Source: Lachnospiraceae bacterium MD308 (lineage in GTDB: Bacteria; Bacillota; Clostridia; Lachnospirales; Lachnospiraceae). Taken from it: a stretch of DNA of 64,000 bases. The position numbers and the translations under genes are program-made. The notes below the pieces were generated by a model that worked only from the letters and a program-made list of their open reading frames with translations, had not been told where the DNA came from and ran no database searches. Position 1 is the stretch's first letter. Every line of letters begins with the position of its first letter. Of this stretch, positions 9,158 to 18,699 are shown in pieces. The stretch spans positions 375,144-439,143 of the forward strand of contig KE159797.1 of the NCBI GenBank assembly GCA_000403475.2, in the 5' to 3' direction.

Positions 9158-10849
9158 TCATTTAACCTGGCCAATCAACACCTCTTTCCCGGAAAAGGCA
9201 AACCCGTATTTCCGTATACGCTCTTTCCGAATCCCCTTTGCCTCCAACGCCACCGCATAGTTTTTCTCTTCAATTTGCTTTAACGCCGCACTTACCGTAT
9301 CTGAAAGCTCTTTTTCGTACTTATGGTTCTGTACTTTAAATTCCAGTATCATGGCATCTTCTTCCTTCTTAGCCCGCGGCTCTAACATAACATCGTACCT
9401 TCCAAATCCACTTTCCCTGTTGGATGTTATGATATACCTATCGCCAAGTTCTACCATAAGACCTAATACAAAACCGTGATAGAAACGCTCTGGCTCTGCC
9501 TCCGATGGTTTCCTCCCGGTATCAAAATAACTGAATATTTCAGCCGTTACTCTATTCATATAAGTATTCATTGCATCTACATCACCTAACAGCAATGCCT
9601 TTATAAAATCATTATAATTATCGGACTCTGAAAACCAGTCACGAATCATATTTTCAAACATAATCCGCACTTCTTTATTCGTCAGCTTCAAATTATAATA
9701 AATTTTCCCTGTTCGCTCGACAAATTCCGTATCGGCCACTCTCAGATACCCGCTGGCAAGCAAAAGGCTCCAGATAGAGTTCTTCTTCACGGATAACTGA
9801 TTATAAACAATCTGCTCGTCGATCTCCACATTGATAGCCTCACCATTTATCAATTTTTCAAAAGCCTGCTTCACATCCAGGCTTCCCTCCTGGAGCAATT
9901 TTCCGACCAGACTATTAGAGCTTGTATTCGCCCAGTAAGTCCGGAGTTTCCCTGTCTGCAGATAATTGATGATAGACCATGGATTATATATATCCGTCTT
10001 ATCTCCAAAGGTAAAACCGTCATACCATCTCTTCACATCATCCTTTTTATCTGACAGTTCAAACTCATCCAATGCAGCAAAAACCTCTTTTTCCGTGAAC
10101 CCAAAGCTGTCCGCATACTCATCTGATGTAGTCGTCACAACCTTCAGATTATTCAAATCAGAAAATACCGATTCTTTGCTCACTCTCGTAATCCCGGTCA
10201 TAAACGCCCGTTCCAGGTAAGGATTCGTCTTAAAAGCAGCGTTAAACATGCTTCTGGTAAAAGAAACTAGCTCTTCCCAGTATCCATTCACATATGCTTC
10301 CTGCATAGGTGTATCATATTCGTCAAGAAGAACAATTACTTTCTTCTCACAGAACCGGGAAAGAAAATCTGATAGCTTGTGAATGGCCCACGCCGCGGTT
10401 ACCTCATCCATATCGCCGGATACGCTGCGAAAATATATTTCTTCATTTTCTGTCAGAATACCGCTTTCCAACAGAAAAATATTTTTGTTGTACAAATCCG
10501 TCAAAATATGGTTGATACACTTTCTTGTCCCTTGATAATCTTTTTCCTTTACGTTCGCAAAAGTAAGACTTATTACCGGATATGTTCCCTGTAACTGTCT
10601 GTATTTTTCATCCTCCCATATTAAAAGGCCTCTAAACAAATCGCCTCTTCCCGCATACTTTACAGAGAAAAACTTCTCAAGCATGCTCATATTCAAAGTT
10701 TTTCCAAATCTTCTGGGGCGGGTAAGCAGGGTAACCATATCCTTGCGCTCCCACCATTCCTTAATGAACAACGTCTTATCGATATAAAAGTTATCTTCCG
10801 TAATCACCTGTTCAAAATCCTGATGCCCGATTCCAACTGTCCTGGCCAC
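9158..10849 (-). CDS. AAA-ATPase-like protein with C-terminal PD-(D/E)XK nuclease-like domain
   Basis: This belongs to a large family (PF09820 plus PF08011) common in gut Bacteroidetes and Clostridia. The N-terminal AAA-like part has TRPRRFGKTLNMSMLEKFF (P-loop, about residues 42-60) and the Walker B-like VIVLLDEYDTPM. The C-terminal part holds GRYDVMLEPRAKKEEDAMILEFKV, which fits the D...ExK nuclease core. The family's role is not established, and phage or plasmid interaction is only suspected. The 563-aa length is normal and the gene looks intact and free-standing. Confidence 0.85.
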   Translation of the reverse strand: MARTVGIGHQDFEQVITEDNFYIDKTLFIKEWWERKDMVTLLTRPRRFGKTLNMSMLEKFFSVKYAGRGDLFRGLLIWEDEKYRQLQGTYPVISLTFANVKEKDYQGTRKCINHILTDLYNKNIFLLESGILTENEEIYFRSVSGDMDEVTAAWAIHKLSDFLSRFCEKKVIVLLDEYDTPMQEAYVNGYWEELVSFTRSMFNAAFKTNPYLERAFMTGITRVSKESVFSDLNNLKVVTTTSDEYADSFGFTEKEVFAALDEFELSDKKDDVKRWYDGFTFGDKTDIYNPWSIINYLQTGKLRTYWANTSSNSLVGKLLQEGSLDVKQAFEKLINGEAINVEIDEQIVYNQLSVKKNSIWSLLLASGYLRVADTEFVERTGKIYYNLKLTNKEVRIMFENMIRDWFSESDNYNDFIKALLLGDVDAMNTYMNRVTAEIFSYFDTGRKPSEAEPERFYHGFVLGLMVELGDRYIITSNRESGFGRYDVMLEPRAKKEEDAMILEFKVQNHKYEKELSDTVSAALKQIEEKNYAVALEAKGIRKERIRKYGFAFSGKEVLIGQVK

Positions 10850-10896
10850 TTACCCACCCCCTTTTGCAGCTTGCTTTTACACTATATTTCTTTTGT

Positions 10897-11577
10897 TTAA
10901 TTCCCCGTCGGAATATAAGGTCTTAATACCCCCGCTACATTGCTGATCGGCATCGTCTGCAGCCACACCTTTCCCGGTCCGGTAATAACTGTATTGAATA
11001 ATCCTTCGCCGCCAAACAGCATATTTTTCACACCCGGAACACTCTGGATATCCATGCTGCAGGTTGCTGACATCGCCGCAAGATGACCGGTATCAATGAC
11101 AATCTGCTGCCCCGCCTCCAATTCGTATTCAATCACATGACCGTCGAACTCCGCGAACACGATTCCCTCGCCGCTCACTTTCTGCATGATGAAGCCCTCA
11201 CCGCCGAAAAATCCTGCTCCCAGCTTTTTGCGGAAATGCATGGATAACTGCACGCCTGCTTCACTTGCAAGAAACGCACTTTTCTGAAAGATCATATCCT
11301 GTCCTGATGAAACCTCAAACGCCCGTATAGAACCCGGAAAGCTGGATGCAAATGCGATCATCCCCGGTCCGCCCTGTGCGGTATAGATATTCTGGAACAT
11401 CTTCTCACCGGAAAACGCCCTTCCGAATGCTTTCCCAATTCCACCGTTACTGGTAGTCTCCATCTTCATGTTAGGGGACATCCACGACATGGCGCCGCCT
11501 TCTGTAATCATCCTCTCTCCTGCTTCAAGCTCACAGATCACTACCGGAAGTGTCTCTCCCTGTATCTGATATTTCAT
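10897..11577 (-). CDS. AIM24/TIGR00266-family protein
   Basis: This cytoplasmic beta-rich protein is of the TIGR00266 (AIM24-like) family, whose biochemical role is unknown. Diagnostic stretches are EGGAMSWMSPNMKMET near the N-terminus, the glycine-rich GAGFFGGEGFIMQKVSGEG in the middle, and LFGGEGLFNTVITGPGKVWLQTMP near the C-terminus. The length (226 aa) matches the family. A ribosome site (AGGAGG) precedes the ATG by about 12 bases. There is no functional link to the neighbours. Confidence 0.88.
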   Translation of the reverse strand: MKYQIQGETLPVVICELEAGERMITEGGAMSWMSPNMKMETTSNGGIGKAFGRAFSGEKMFQNIYTAQGGPGMIAFASSFPGSIRAFEVSSGQDMIFQKSAFLASEAGVQLSMHFRKKLGAGFFGGEGFIMQKVSGEGIVFAEFDGHVIEYELEAGQQIVIDTGHLAAMSATCSMDIQSVPGVKNMLFGGEGLFNTVITGPGKVWLQTMPISNVAGVLRPYIPTGN

Positions 11578-11668
11578 GTCTTTGTACCTCCTGCTGTATT
11601 TTATACTATCAGTTTATCAACTATCCGTCATACCGTCAATTAAAATGCATGGACAAATAACTTTTTAG

Positions 11669-12601
11669 TTACCTGGAACACCTGAACAAAAGCTCGTCCC
11701 ATCTCCTGTCAACTTCCTTCTGGAACTCTTCGATGAGATACTCATTCCCCTTCTTAAACAAATGCTTAAAACGTCCCTGGGGCTTTAAGAAATCTTCAAT
11801 CGGAAGCTTCTTCTTCGGCTCGTAGTTTAAGATCCACTTACCTTCAACCACTTCAAATAACGGCCAGTAGCAGGTCTCGACGCCAAGCTTACAGATCTCC
11901 ATAATATCCGGCGTGTTGTATCTCCATCCCCGCGGACATGGCGCCATGATATTAAGAAATGCCGCTCCCGGCGTATAGATAGCCTTTTCCGACTTTATAT
12001 GCAGGTCTTTAAAGTTCTGCACGAATGTCGTCTGAGCAACGTAAGGAACATCATGAGCCGCAATGATTGCAGCAAGGTCCTTCCGGTTCTGAGGCTTTCC
12101 ATTGCTCTCGCTGCCCACCGGAGTTGTAGTCGTATCTGCATACATCGGCGTCGCAGAAGAACGCTGAATACCTGTATTCATATAAGCGCCGTTATCATAG
12201 CAGACATACACCATGTCATGATTTCTCTCCATGGCCCCGGAGAGAGACTGGAAACCGATGTCATAGGTACCGCCGTCGCCGCCGAAAGTGATGAATTTAT
12301 AAGTATCATCAAGCTTTCCCTTTTTTTTCAATGCCTTGTACGCGCCCTCAACGCCGCTCAGGGTTGCGCCTGCATTTTCAAATGCATTGTGAATATAGCT
12401 GTCCTCCCAGGATGTATAAGGATAGGTAAATGTGGACACCTCAAGACAGCCTGTAGCATTGCCAATCACCGCCCTGTCTCCTTCGTGAAGCCCGCGCAGC
12501 ACATTCCTTACCGCGATGGTGCCGCCGCACCCTGCGCACATCCTGTGTCCCGGAGCAAGACGTTCCGGTTTGTTCATTGTCTCTTTAAAATTATAACTCA
12601 A
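11669..12601 (-). CDS. porB: Pyruvate/2-oxoacid:ferredoxin oxidoreductase, beta (TPP) subunit
   Basis: This subunit binds thiamine pyrophosphate and one Fe-S cluster and decarboxylates pyruvate. HRMCAGCGG near the N-terminus supplies cluster cysteines. FGGDGGTYDIGFQSLSGAMERN is the TPP/Mg-binding GDG...N motif. The start was placed at the TTG at 12601 because AAAGGAGGG lies nine bases upstream; the longer frame to 12691 runs back into porA. The result is 310 aa, normal for the family. It is the last gene of porC-porD-porA-porB, where subunit genes are tightly packed. Substrate (pyruvate versus another 2-oxoacid) is inferred from overall likeness to the four-subunit Thermotoga-type enzyme. Confidence 0.92.
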   Translation of the reverse strand: MSYNFKETMNKPERLAPGHRMCAGCGGTIAVRNVLRGLHEGDRAVIGNATGCLEVSTFTYPYTSWEDSYIHNAFENAGATLSGVEGAYKALKKKGKLDDTYKFITFGGDGGTYDIGFQSLSGAMERNHDMVYVCYDNGAYMNTGIQRSSATPMYADTTTTPVGSESNGKPQNRKDLAAIIAAHDVPYVAQTTFVQNFKDLHIKSEKAIYTPGAAFLNIMAPCPRGWRYNTPDIMEICKLGVETCYWPLFEVVEGKWILNYEPKKKLPIEDFLKPQGRFKHLFKKGNEYLIEEFQKEVDRRWDELLFRCSR

Positions 12602-12617
12602 CGTATCCGTCCCTCCT

Positions 12618-13799
12618 TTACTCTCTGACGCCCATATAGCGGTAAGTCTCGCCGGCATCGTTATCATCTGTGATTTGCTTAAGCTCTGCAAATACTTTCT
12701 CCATATCCTCTACCCGCACGTCGCGTCCGCCAAGCCCGTAGACAATATTTATCGCATGAGCAGCAGATTTTGCCCGGAATAACGCCGCCATCACATCAGC
12801 GCCCAGAGGCCCGCCGTGATTCGTATAACCTTCCGCGCGGTCCATGACTGCAACGGCCTTTACATTCTTAAGTGCCTCCGCAATCCTCTCTGCCGGGAAC
12901 GGACGGAACAGACGAATCTTAAGAAGACCTACCTTCTCGCCCTTCTCTCTCAGCCTGTCGATGGCATCCTTAGTTGTCCCGGCGGCCGAACCAATCATCA
13001 CAACTGCCCGCTCGGCATCCTCCATCCGGTATGCTTCAAACAGTCCGTACTCTCTCCCGGACAGAGCCTCAAATTCCTTCGCCACATCAAGGACAACTTG
13101 TTCTACATGCTTCATCCCTTCTGCCTGGCTGCGCTTTGCTTCCATGTAATAATCCGTGACTGAATAAGGCCCTACTGCCATCGGACATTCCGGGTTCAGA
13201 AGGTAGTTCTCCGGCTCATATTCACCGACAAAGCTCTTTACTTCCCCATCCTCCAAAAGCTCTATATTCTCCACCGCATGGCTGGTGATAAAGCCATCCT
13301 GGCAAATCATGATCGGAAGCCTGACGTCTTTATGTTCAGAGATACGAAAAGCCTGTACCATATTATCATAAGCTTCCTGGTTATTTTCCGCATAAATCTG
13401 AATCCAGCCTGCGTCTCTCGCACCCATACTGTCCGAATGGTCACAGTTGATATTGATCGGGCCAGAAAGCGCGCGGTTAACAAGCGCCAGCGCCAGCGGA
13501 AGACGATTAGACGCCGCGATGTATAGTTCCTCCCACATGTAAGCAAGTCCGCAGGAAGAAGTCGCCGTAAGGCTCCTTGCGCCTGCTGCCGAAGCGCCAA
13601 TTGCCGCGCTCATAGAACTGTGCTCGCTCTCTACCGGGATGAATTCTGTATCTACCAGCCCGTCCGCCGCAAATGAAGCAAAATACTGCGGTATCTCTGT
13701 GGACGGAGTAATCGGAAACGCCGGGAATACATCCGGATTAATCTGACGAAGCGCGATTGCAACGGCTTCATTTCCTGATAAACGGTCTCTCTTTGCCAT
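12618..13799 (-). CDS. porA: Pyruvate/2-oxoacid:ferredoxin oxidoreductase, alpha subunit
   Basis: The alpha subunit forms the pyrimidine-binding half of the TPP site and contacts the substrate and CoA. It opens with GNEAVAIALRQINPDVFPAFPITPSTEI, the conserved PITPST motif. VESEHSSMSAAIGASAAGARS supplies the catalytic glutamate region, and MDRAEGYTNHGGPLGADV is typical near the C-terminus. The 393-aa length is standard. It follows porD with one base between them. The enzyme links glycolytic pyruvate to acetyl-CoA and reduced ferredoxin in the cytoplasm of this anaerobe. Confidence 0.94.
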   Translation of the reverse strand: MAKRDRLSGNEAVAIALRQINPDVFPAFPITPSTEIPQYFASFAADGLVDTEFIPVESEHSSMSAAIGASAAGARSLTATSSCGLAYMWEELYIAASNRLPLALALVNRALSGPININCDHSDSMGARDAGWIQIYAENNQEAYDNMVQAFRISEHKDVRLPIMICQDGFITSHAVENIELLEDGEVKSFVGEYEPENYLLNPECPMAVGPYSVTDYYMEAKRSQAEGMKHVEQVVLDVAKEFEALSGREYGLFEAYRMEDAERAVVMIGSAAGTTKDAIDRLREKGEKVGLLKIRLFRPFPAERIAEALKNVKAVAVMDRAEGYTNHGGPLGADVMAALFRAKSAAHAINIVYGLGGRDVRVEDMEKVFAELKQITDDNDAGETYRYMGVRE

Positions 13800-13800
13800 C

Positions 13801-14106
13801 CTAGTTCACCCCTTCCATCGTAATCGCACCGAACGGGCACGCCTTTACACAGATGCCGCATCCTTTGCAGTGCTCATAGTCAAATTCGCCCCTCTTCATC
13901 TCCGTTACCGGAATTGAGCTGTCCGGACACACCGGAACACAGAGCAGACATTGTTTACATTTATCCGCGATAAACTGCGGCTTATTGTTGGACCACTCTC
14001 CGGTATTGAATGCTTTTGATGTGCCTGCCCCGGCAACAATCATTCCCTCAGTCAAATCCTGCCACTTTGTCTTTAATCCTAATTTACTGATATCCGTCGC
14101 CATCAC
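13801..14106 (-). CDS. porD: Oxidoreductase delta subunit, 2[4Fe-4S] ferredoxin
   Basis: This small electron-transfer subunit carries two [4Fe-4S] clusters. CKQCLLCVPVCPDSSI and CKGCGICVKACPFGAI are two complete CxxCxxCxxxCP motifs in the C-terminal half of 101 aa. It passes electrons from the TPP site to external ferredoxin. It overlaps porC by four bases, so the two are probably translationally coupled. Confidence 0.95.
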   Translation of the reverse strand: MMATDISKLGLKTKWQDLTEGMIVAGAGTSKAFNTGEWSNNKPQFIADKCKQCLLCVPVCPDSSIPVTEMKRGEFDYEHCKGCGICVKACPFGAITMEGVN

Positions 14107-14675
14107 TGCACCTCCTTAAGCGCCATCTCAAGCGCTTTCATATTGCCCTCAATTACTTCCGGTTTGCTGGCAAATTTGTGGTTAAAGGACGCTCTCATCT
14201 CTTTTAAGAATGTCTCTTCGTCCATAATCTGCGCTACCTTAACAATCGCAGCAAGAAGCGGCGTGTTAGGGAAGTATCTCCCGATGGTTGCAAGGGATAC
14301 CTTTTTTGCATCAATGGTATAGACCTTGCCCTTATATCCTTTTAAATGAGGAATAATCTCCTCCTTCGGACGCTCTGTATTGATAAGAATCGCCCCATCT
14401 TCCTTAAGTCCGCTTGTCACATCAACCGCTTCAAGAAGCGATTCATCCACGACAACAACATACTGCGGATCATAAATATTCGAATGTGCGCGGATTACCG
14501 TATCGCTGATTCGATTGTACGCTGTAATCGGCGCTCCCATACGCTCCGGGCCATACTCAGGAAATCCCTGCACATATTTTCCCGTCTGGAAAGCTACATC
14601 CGCCAAAAGCAGAGCAGCCGTCTTAGCACCCTGGCCGCCGCGGCCATGCCATCTGATCTCTGTGTGGTTACTCAT
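14103..14675 (-). CDS. porC: Pyruvate/2-oxoacid:ferredoxin oxidoreductase, gamma subunit
   Basis: The gamma subunit helps bind CoA. It starts SNHTEIRWHGRGGQGAKTAALLLADVAF, containing the family-defining GRGGQG, and has FPEYGPERMGAPITAYNRIS. The length (190 aa) is usual. It is the first gene of the operon, preceded by AAGGAAGAAGGAA as ribosome site. In the upstream region (14676-14800) a GCATTAA...TTAATGC inverted repeat (14761-14789) surrounds TAAAAT on the minus strand and may be the regulated promoter, but I cannot name a regulator. Confidence 0.94.
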   Translation of the reverse strand: MSNHTEIRWHGRGGQGAKTAALLLADVAFQTGKYVQGFPEYGPERMGAPITAYNRISDTVIRAHSNIYDPQYVVVVDESLLEAVDVTSGLKEDGAILINTERPKEEIIPHLKGYKGKVYTIDAKKVSLATIGRYFPNTPLLAAIVKVAQIMDEETFLKEMRASFNHKFASKPEVIEGNMKALEMALKEVQ

Positions 14676-14810
14676 TTCCTTCTTCCTTTCTTTTGTCCTT
14701 TTCTGACATATGTAAAATCATGCGTCATCTGCGGTTCTCCGCGAATATGCAAAAGAACACGCATTAACAATATTTTACCGTATTAATGCGCTGGTGTAAA
14801 TAAGAAGTTT

Positions 14811-14834
14811 AAAGCTGTCAATCTGACAGCTTTT
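14811..14834. terminator. Hairpin between glycan operon and por operon
   Basis: AAAGCTGTCA, three bases, then TGACAGCTTTT form a near-perfect 10-bp stem. The T run is better on the plus strand. On the minus strand (reading out of the glycan operon) the stem is followed by TTTAAAC, so it would be a weak terminator there. Confidence 0.55.
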
Positions 14835-14874
14835 ACTTAAGAATTTCCTTTTTAGAAATAAGATAATATTCATA

Positions 14875-16104
14875 TTAGACAACAGGATATGCCATCAGAT
14901 ATTTACTTTCCGATTGGCCTCCTCTTTTCAAAAAGTCAGACATTTCCTGCTTAATCGTATCTAACATCGGACAAGCAATTAAAAATCCATATTCTTGAAA
15001 AAGTATATTTTCAGCAGGCTCTGTGATCAAACCATGGAAATCTAACACTCTGTATTTGTCATATACATGTATCAACTGTGCCTCTGGATAATATTTTGAT
15101 ATATACTGATAAAAGCCTTCAGCAAGCACGCTAACTCCCCACAAAGAATATTGAAAATCCGTCCCATATCTCTCAACAGCTTCTTTGATTAGAGGTATTG
15201 TTTTTGACAATGCCGTCACGCCGTTTCTCTTAGGACGCTCACAATAAAAATTGCTAATCTTCCTGCAGGCAGTCTCCATCTCAAACACCGCTTTAAGCCT
15301 TGCACATAGCATTTTCTTCATCATTACTTTATATTCTTCTAAATCAACCGGCTGAGGATTCCAGCAGATTTTTTCATACTGCAATTGATCATAGACTGGA
15401 ATAAAACGATCGCACCAAGTATATCTGCTAGGAAAATCATTTTTTCCAAAAACAACCGGAATTCCCATCGCCGCACAAGGAATTGCCGCATGAAGTCTCG
15501 ATGTAATAACAAGTTTTGCTGTTGTAGCATATTGCTTAAGCAGTTCTTTTGCATACTCACGCAAATTCCCCTCCGGAATCAGATGTGTTACGCGAACCGC
15601 ATTCTTCTTTAATTTTTCTGGAATATACTTTTCAAGTTCCGGCTGTACATCCACTAAATACACTGTTCCGTTTGTACTATATTGCTCTAAACGCGGAAAA
15701 CAGATTGTAATACACCCGTTTAAATATCCTCGAATGCCATTCCTCAAACATTCATTTAAAGTATATTCATCTCTGCATCCGATAGGTTCATGTGCTTTTA
15801 ACCAAGATATATCCTCCGGATGAATCACACCATCCAATAATGACCAACACAAGAAAACGGGAATTATTTTTTCGGAAAATGCTTTGGAAATAGAGTGGCA
15901 CTGTGGATAGCCTTTCACAATAGGCAGTATGACCGGCTCGCCATCATAATTGGAAATATCCGGTTTGTTGATACGTATAATATCATTCTGCTTAATTCCC
16001 ATATATTCATATATCGAATCCATTACTAAATCAATAATTGTTTCGCCAATATTATTTTTTCTATCTGAAATTCTTGATTTTGAATAGATTGAAGCATATT
16101 TCAA
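14875..16104 (-). CDS. Polysaccharide pyruvyl transferase-family protein
   Basis: Members of PF04230 add pyruvate ketals to sugars of surface polysaccharides or are related GT-B-like enzymes. Supporting features are ISDRKNNIGETIIDLVMDS near the N-terminus, the core WLKAHEPIGCRDEYTLNECLRNGI, and TSRLHAAIPCAAMGIPVVF, the conserved TxRLH...A..G.P segment. A C-terminal 100-residue extension has no match I recognise. It is the last gene of the minus-strand glycan operon, 34 bases after a GT2 gene. The family is well supported; actual pyruvyl transfer is not proven. Confidence 0.82.
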   Translation of the reverse strand: MKYASIYSKSRISDRKNNIGETIIDLVMDSIYEYMGIKQNDIIRINKPDISNYDGEPVILPIVKGYPQCHSISKAFSEKIIPVFLCWSLLDGVIHPEDISWLKAHEPIGCRDEYTLNECLRNGIRGYLNGCITICFPRLEQYSTNGTVYLVDVQPELEKYIPEKLKKNAVRVTHLIPEGNLREYAKELLKQYATTAKLVITSRLHAAIPCAAMGIPVVFGKNDFPSRYTWCDRFIPVYDQLQYEKICWNPQPVDLEEYKVMMKKMLCARLKAVFEMETACRKISNFYCERPKRNGVTALSKTIPLIKEAVERYGTDFQYSLWGVSVLAEGFYQYISKYYPEAQLIHVYDKYRVLDFHGLITEPAENILFQEYGFLIACPMLDTIKQEMSDFLKRGGQSESKYLMAYPVV

Positions 16105-16138
16105 CTCCCCCTCCTCCTTCCTTCTATTTTGTACCTTT

Positions 16139-17179
16139 TTATATATTTAAATACGAAAACAGACACAGCCTTTCGGCAGAATATTTCCCAATCTCAGTCA
16201 AAGACAGAATTTTATCTTTAATATCACAAATAAACTCTTTTCTTGCTGCCAAATTAAGAAACATCTCATCTGCCTCTCGTTTAAGCGTATCTTCCCACAC
16301 AGGATCACTAAAAACTTCTTTCAACAACCTCAATTTCTTCTCCGTATCCATTTTTCCAATAAATATATTTTCTGTTGCTTCCTTCACAAGAGAAAGATGT
16401 ATTGCGTAAAGAAAATCTTCATTTAATTTAGAAATCGGCCCGTAAAATTCCAAATACTCTTTTGTTGCTGCCCATAAATCCCGATAACTGCTTAATCCTG
16501 CTTCAATATTTCTGTGCGAAAAAGAGTCCTGATATTGGTAGTACTGATACATTGCTTTTCCGTAGATTCCTACACGCTCCGCTTTCCGAAACATATTCAA
16601 TACCCAAATTGTATCATTACAAGTTCTTGCGTTTCCGGGCTGCCTAACATAATCCGCTGCCTTCAAAAATGAAGAAGAATACAATTTCCCCCACAAAAAG
16701 GAAATAAACCCTCTATACTTGATAAATTCATCTTTGAATATACTGCCATAGATAATCATATTATTTTCCAGCACTTTATGTTTTTCAATTTCACCTGTAT
16801 TTCCATTTATCTTATCATATCCGCTAACAGCTATATCCAATCTGTTTTCTTCTGAAAAACGAACCATATGTTCCAAAAAATCCAAAGCATAAGCATCATC
16901 CGCATCACACCAGACAACATAATCTGCATTGGTACAATTAATAATCACCCGGAAAATTGCCCATCCATTAGTGGGATCATTCTTACTAACATTTAACGGC
17001 ACTATGCGTTTGTCTTTTCCAGAATATTTTAAAATCGTATTCCATGTTTGATCCTCAGACCCATTATCAAGAATATAGTATTCCAGATTACCAAATGTCT
17101 GGTTCAAAACACTTTCTATCGTCCTGCCTATTGTTTGCTGCGCATTATATGCCATTGTAAAAACATTTACTTTTATCAT
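16139..17179 (-). CDS. GT2 glycosyltransferase, paralog of the one at 20685-21737
   Basis: This is a GT-A fold family 2 glycosyltransferase that transfers an activated sugar to a growing glycan. It has an N-terminal FTMAYNAQQTIGRTIESVLNQTF, YYILDNGSEDQT and the metal-binding VVWCDADDAYALDFLEHM. The second half (SYRDLWAATKEYLEFYGPISKLNEDFLYAIHLSLV) is shared almost word for word with the paralog. The upstream gene stops at 17182, and ATG at 17179 gives the standard MIKVNVFTMAY start. A longer frame from 17194 would overlap that stop. Confidence 0.88.
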   Translation of the reverse strand: MIKVNVFTMAYNAQQTIGRTIESVLNQTFGNLEYYILDNGSEDQTWNTILKYSGKDKRIVPLNVSKNDPTNGWAIFRVIINCTNADYVVWCDADDAYALDFLEHMVRFSEENRLDIAVSGYDKINGNTGEIEKHKVLENNMIIYGSIFKDEFIKYRGFISFLWGKLYSSSFLKAADYVRQPGNARTCNDTIWVLNMFRKAERVGIYGKAMYQYYQYQDSFSHRNIEAGLSSYRDLWAATKEYLEFYGPISKLNEDFLYAIHLSLVKEATENIFIGKMDTEKKLRLLKEVFSDPVWEDTLKREADEMFLNLAARKEFICDIKDKILSLTEIGKYSAERLCLFSYLNI

Positions 17180-17181
17180 TC

Positions 17182-18684
17182 TTAAAAAACCCATGGCATT
17201 TCAGACACTCTATGCAACTTTTCAAACTTTACTCCACACTGTTCATACTTGGATAAACTGTCTAAAATATCCTGATCGTATTTATATGTACAGATTAATA
17301 TTAAGTCAGGCATAAGTTCAGGAATTTCACTGGGGCTATGTACCATTCTCTCATCTGCCTTTTGCCCCCACATTTTAGGATCACTGTTAAACTGTAGCCA
17401 CTCAAAATCCGGGGTTCCAAAAAATTCTTCGTAAAGCTTGATGATCAAATTAGAAAATCCACCATTAGGATAAAGTCCTACTTTCTTATATCCCTTTTCA
17501 TATATAAGCTCCTGCAATCGCTCTTTATGTGCCTCCTTTGTAAAGTACGCCTGCTTTGCCCGACGGAAGGTATCCGATACAGCTTCTATAATTCCCAGTT
17601 TTTGTGTACACTGTTTTTCGCACTTTCCACATTTGATACATGGATTTTCTGCTGTATCAGGAAGCCAGCCATCATCGTGGAGAAGCGGACGAAACATTTG
17701 AATATGATAAAGCAGCTCCTCAGGCCCGGTTCGATTATAAGTCGACGCCGGCTCAAACAACAGTGCATTGCGCGCCTGCATAATCGCCGGTGTCGGAATT
17801 TTCTGAGGGCATCCCTCACAATATTTGCAGCCTGTACAAAATCCCTGTAAACCCGCAACACTTGTCATAACCCGCTCAAGTCTCTCTGCCGGCGGTTCTG
17901 GGTCAGGCCTTGAAAATACCTCCAGACTGTCTTCTAATTCTTCTTCACTTTTCACTCCGCCTAATACAATATCCACTGCCGGATGTGCTTTGGCAAAACG
18001 CAGCGCAGCATGTGTTGTGTTTCCATTATCTTTGTCCCCACAGGCAAATGAAAAATAGTCTTTGTTTTGGGCAATAACACCTCCGCCTAAAGGATTCATT
18101 ACTGCAACACCAATGTCATTCTCATAAGCAGCGTCTAAAACAGGAAGCATATTTGCTGCACTAAGCATAGAATATGAGATTGTAATACCTTCAAATGCTT
18201 TCGTCTTAATAATTTTCTGTATATCTTCCGGAATTGCATGAAGAGAGCAGCATATATGATCAATCAGACCTTCCTCTTTCATCCGCAGTGCACCTTCATA
18301 AATTCCGCCTCGTTTCATAATATTTTCAAATATATCATAATTCCAAATCGTCCAACAGGTAAAATACTGAATTTTCTCAAGCCCCATCGTTTTCAGGTAC
18401 AACTCTATACGCTTACAGGCATCATCTGCTGTGCGGTCCTGTCCGTACATTACTTTTCCTGTCACCGAAAACGGCCTGTCAGTCCGTTCAAATGCCTCCT
18501 TCAACACAAATGGAGCCATACCTGCTGAATAATTATAGCCAACATCTACATATGTCACTCCGCTTTCTAAAGCTTTACATGCCAACTGAACCGACGCTTC
18601 AATCCCCTGGGCATCATTCGGTCCTGAAATTGGAAACCGTGATGTCCCTAGCCCCAGGGGAAAATGATTACTAAAAATACTCAT
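17182..18684 (-). CDS. Aldo/keto reductase fused to ferredoxin domain and C-terminal Rossmann-like domain
   Basis: Residues 1-270 form an aldo/keto reductase barrel (GLGTSRFPISG, GVTYVDVGYNYSAGMAP, and a late LGGVKSEEELEDSLE). Next are two cysteine clusters: GFCTGCKYCEGCPQKIPTP and NPCIKCGKCEKQCTQKLGI, the second a complete [4Fe-4S] motif. The last 110 residues (KKVGLYPNGGFSNLIIKLYEEFFG...) resemble the small nucleotide-binding domain found at the N-terminus of two neighbours. Fe-S aldo/keto reductases reduce or oxidise sugar carbons, so modification of a glycan building block is likely; the substrate is unknown. The ATG at 18684 has GGAGG ten bases upstream; the longer frame starts at a GTG within that site. 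Confidence 0.82.
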   Translation of the reverse strand: MSIFSNHFPLGLGTSRFPISGPNDAQGIEASVQLACKALESGVTYVDVGYNYSAGMAPFVLKEAFERTDRPFSVTGKVMYGQDRTADDACKRIELYLKTMGLEKIQYFTCWTIWNYDIFENIMKRGGIYEGALRMKEEGLIDHICCSLHAIPEDIQKIIKTKAFEGITISYSMLSAANMLPVLDAAYENDIGVAVMNPLGGGVIAQNKDYFSFACGDKDNGNTTHAALRFAKAHPAVDIVLGGVKSEEELEDSLEVFSRPDPEPPAERLERVMTSVAGLQGFCTGCKYCEGCPQKIPTPAIMQARNALLFEPASTYNRTGPEELLYHIQMFRPLLHDDGWLPDTAENPCIKCGKCEKQCTQKLGIIEAVSDTFRRAKQAYFTKEAHKERLQELIYEKGYKKVGLYPNGGFSNLIIKLYEEFFGTPDFEWLQFNSDPKMWGQKADERMVHSPSEIPELMPDLILICTYKYDQDILDSLSKYEQCGVKFEKLHRVSEMPWVF

Positions 18685-18699
18685 ATATATATCCTCCAC

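Noticed and set aside
14676-14874. A Rex-type operator before porC
   Set aside because: Only a TTGTTAA half-site is visible; the inverted repeat there (GCATTAA/TTAATGC) does not fit the Rex consensus well enough.
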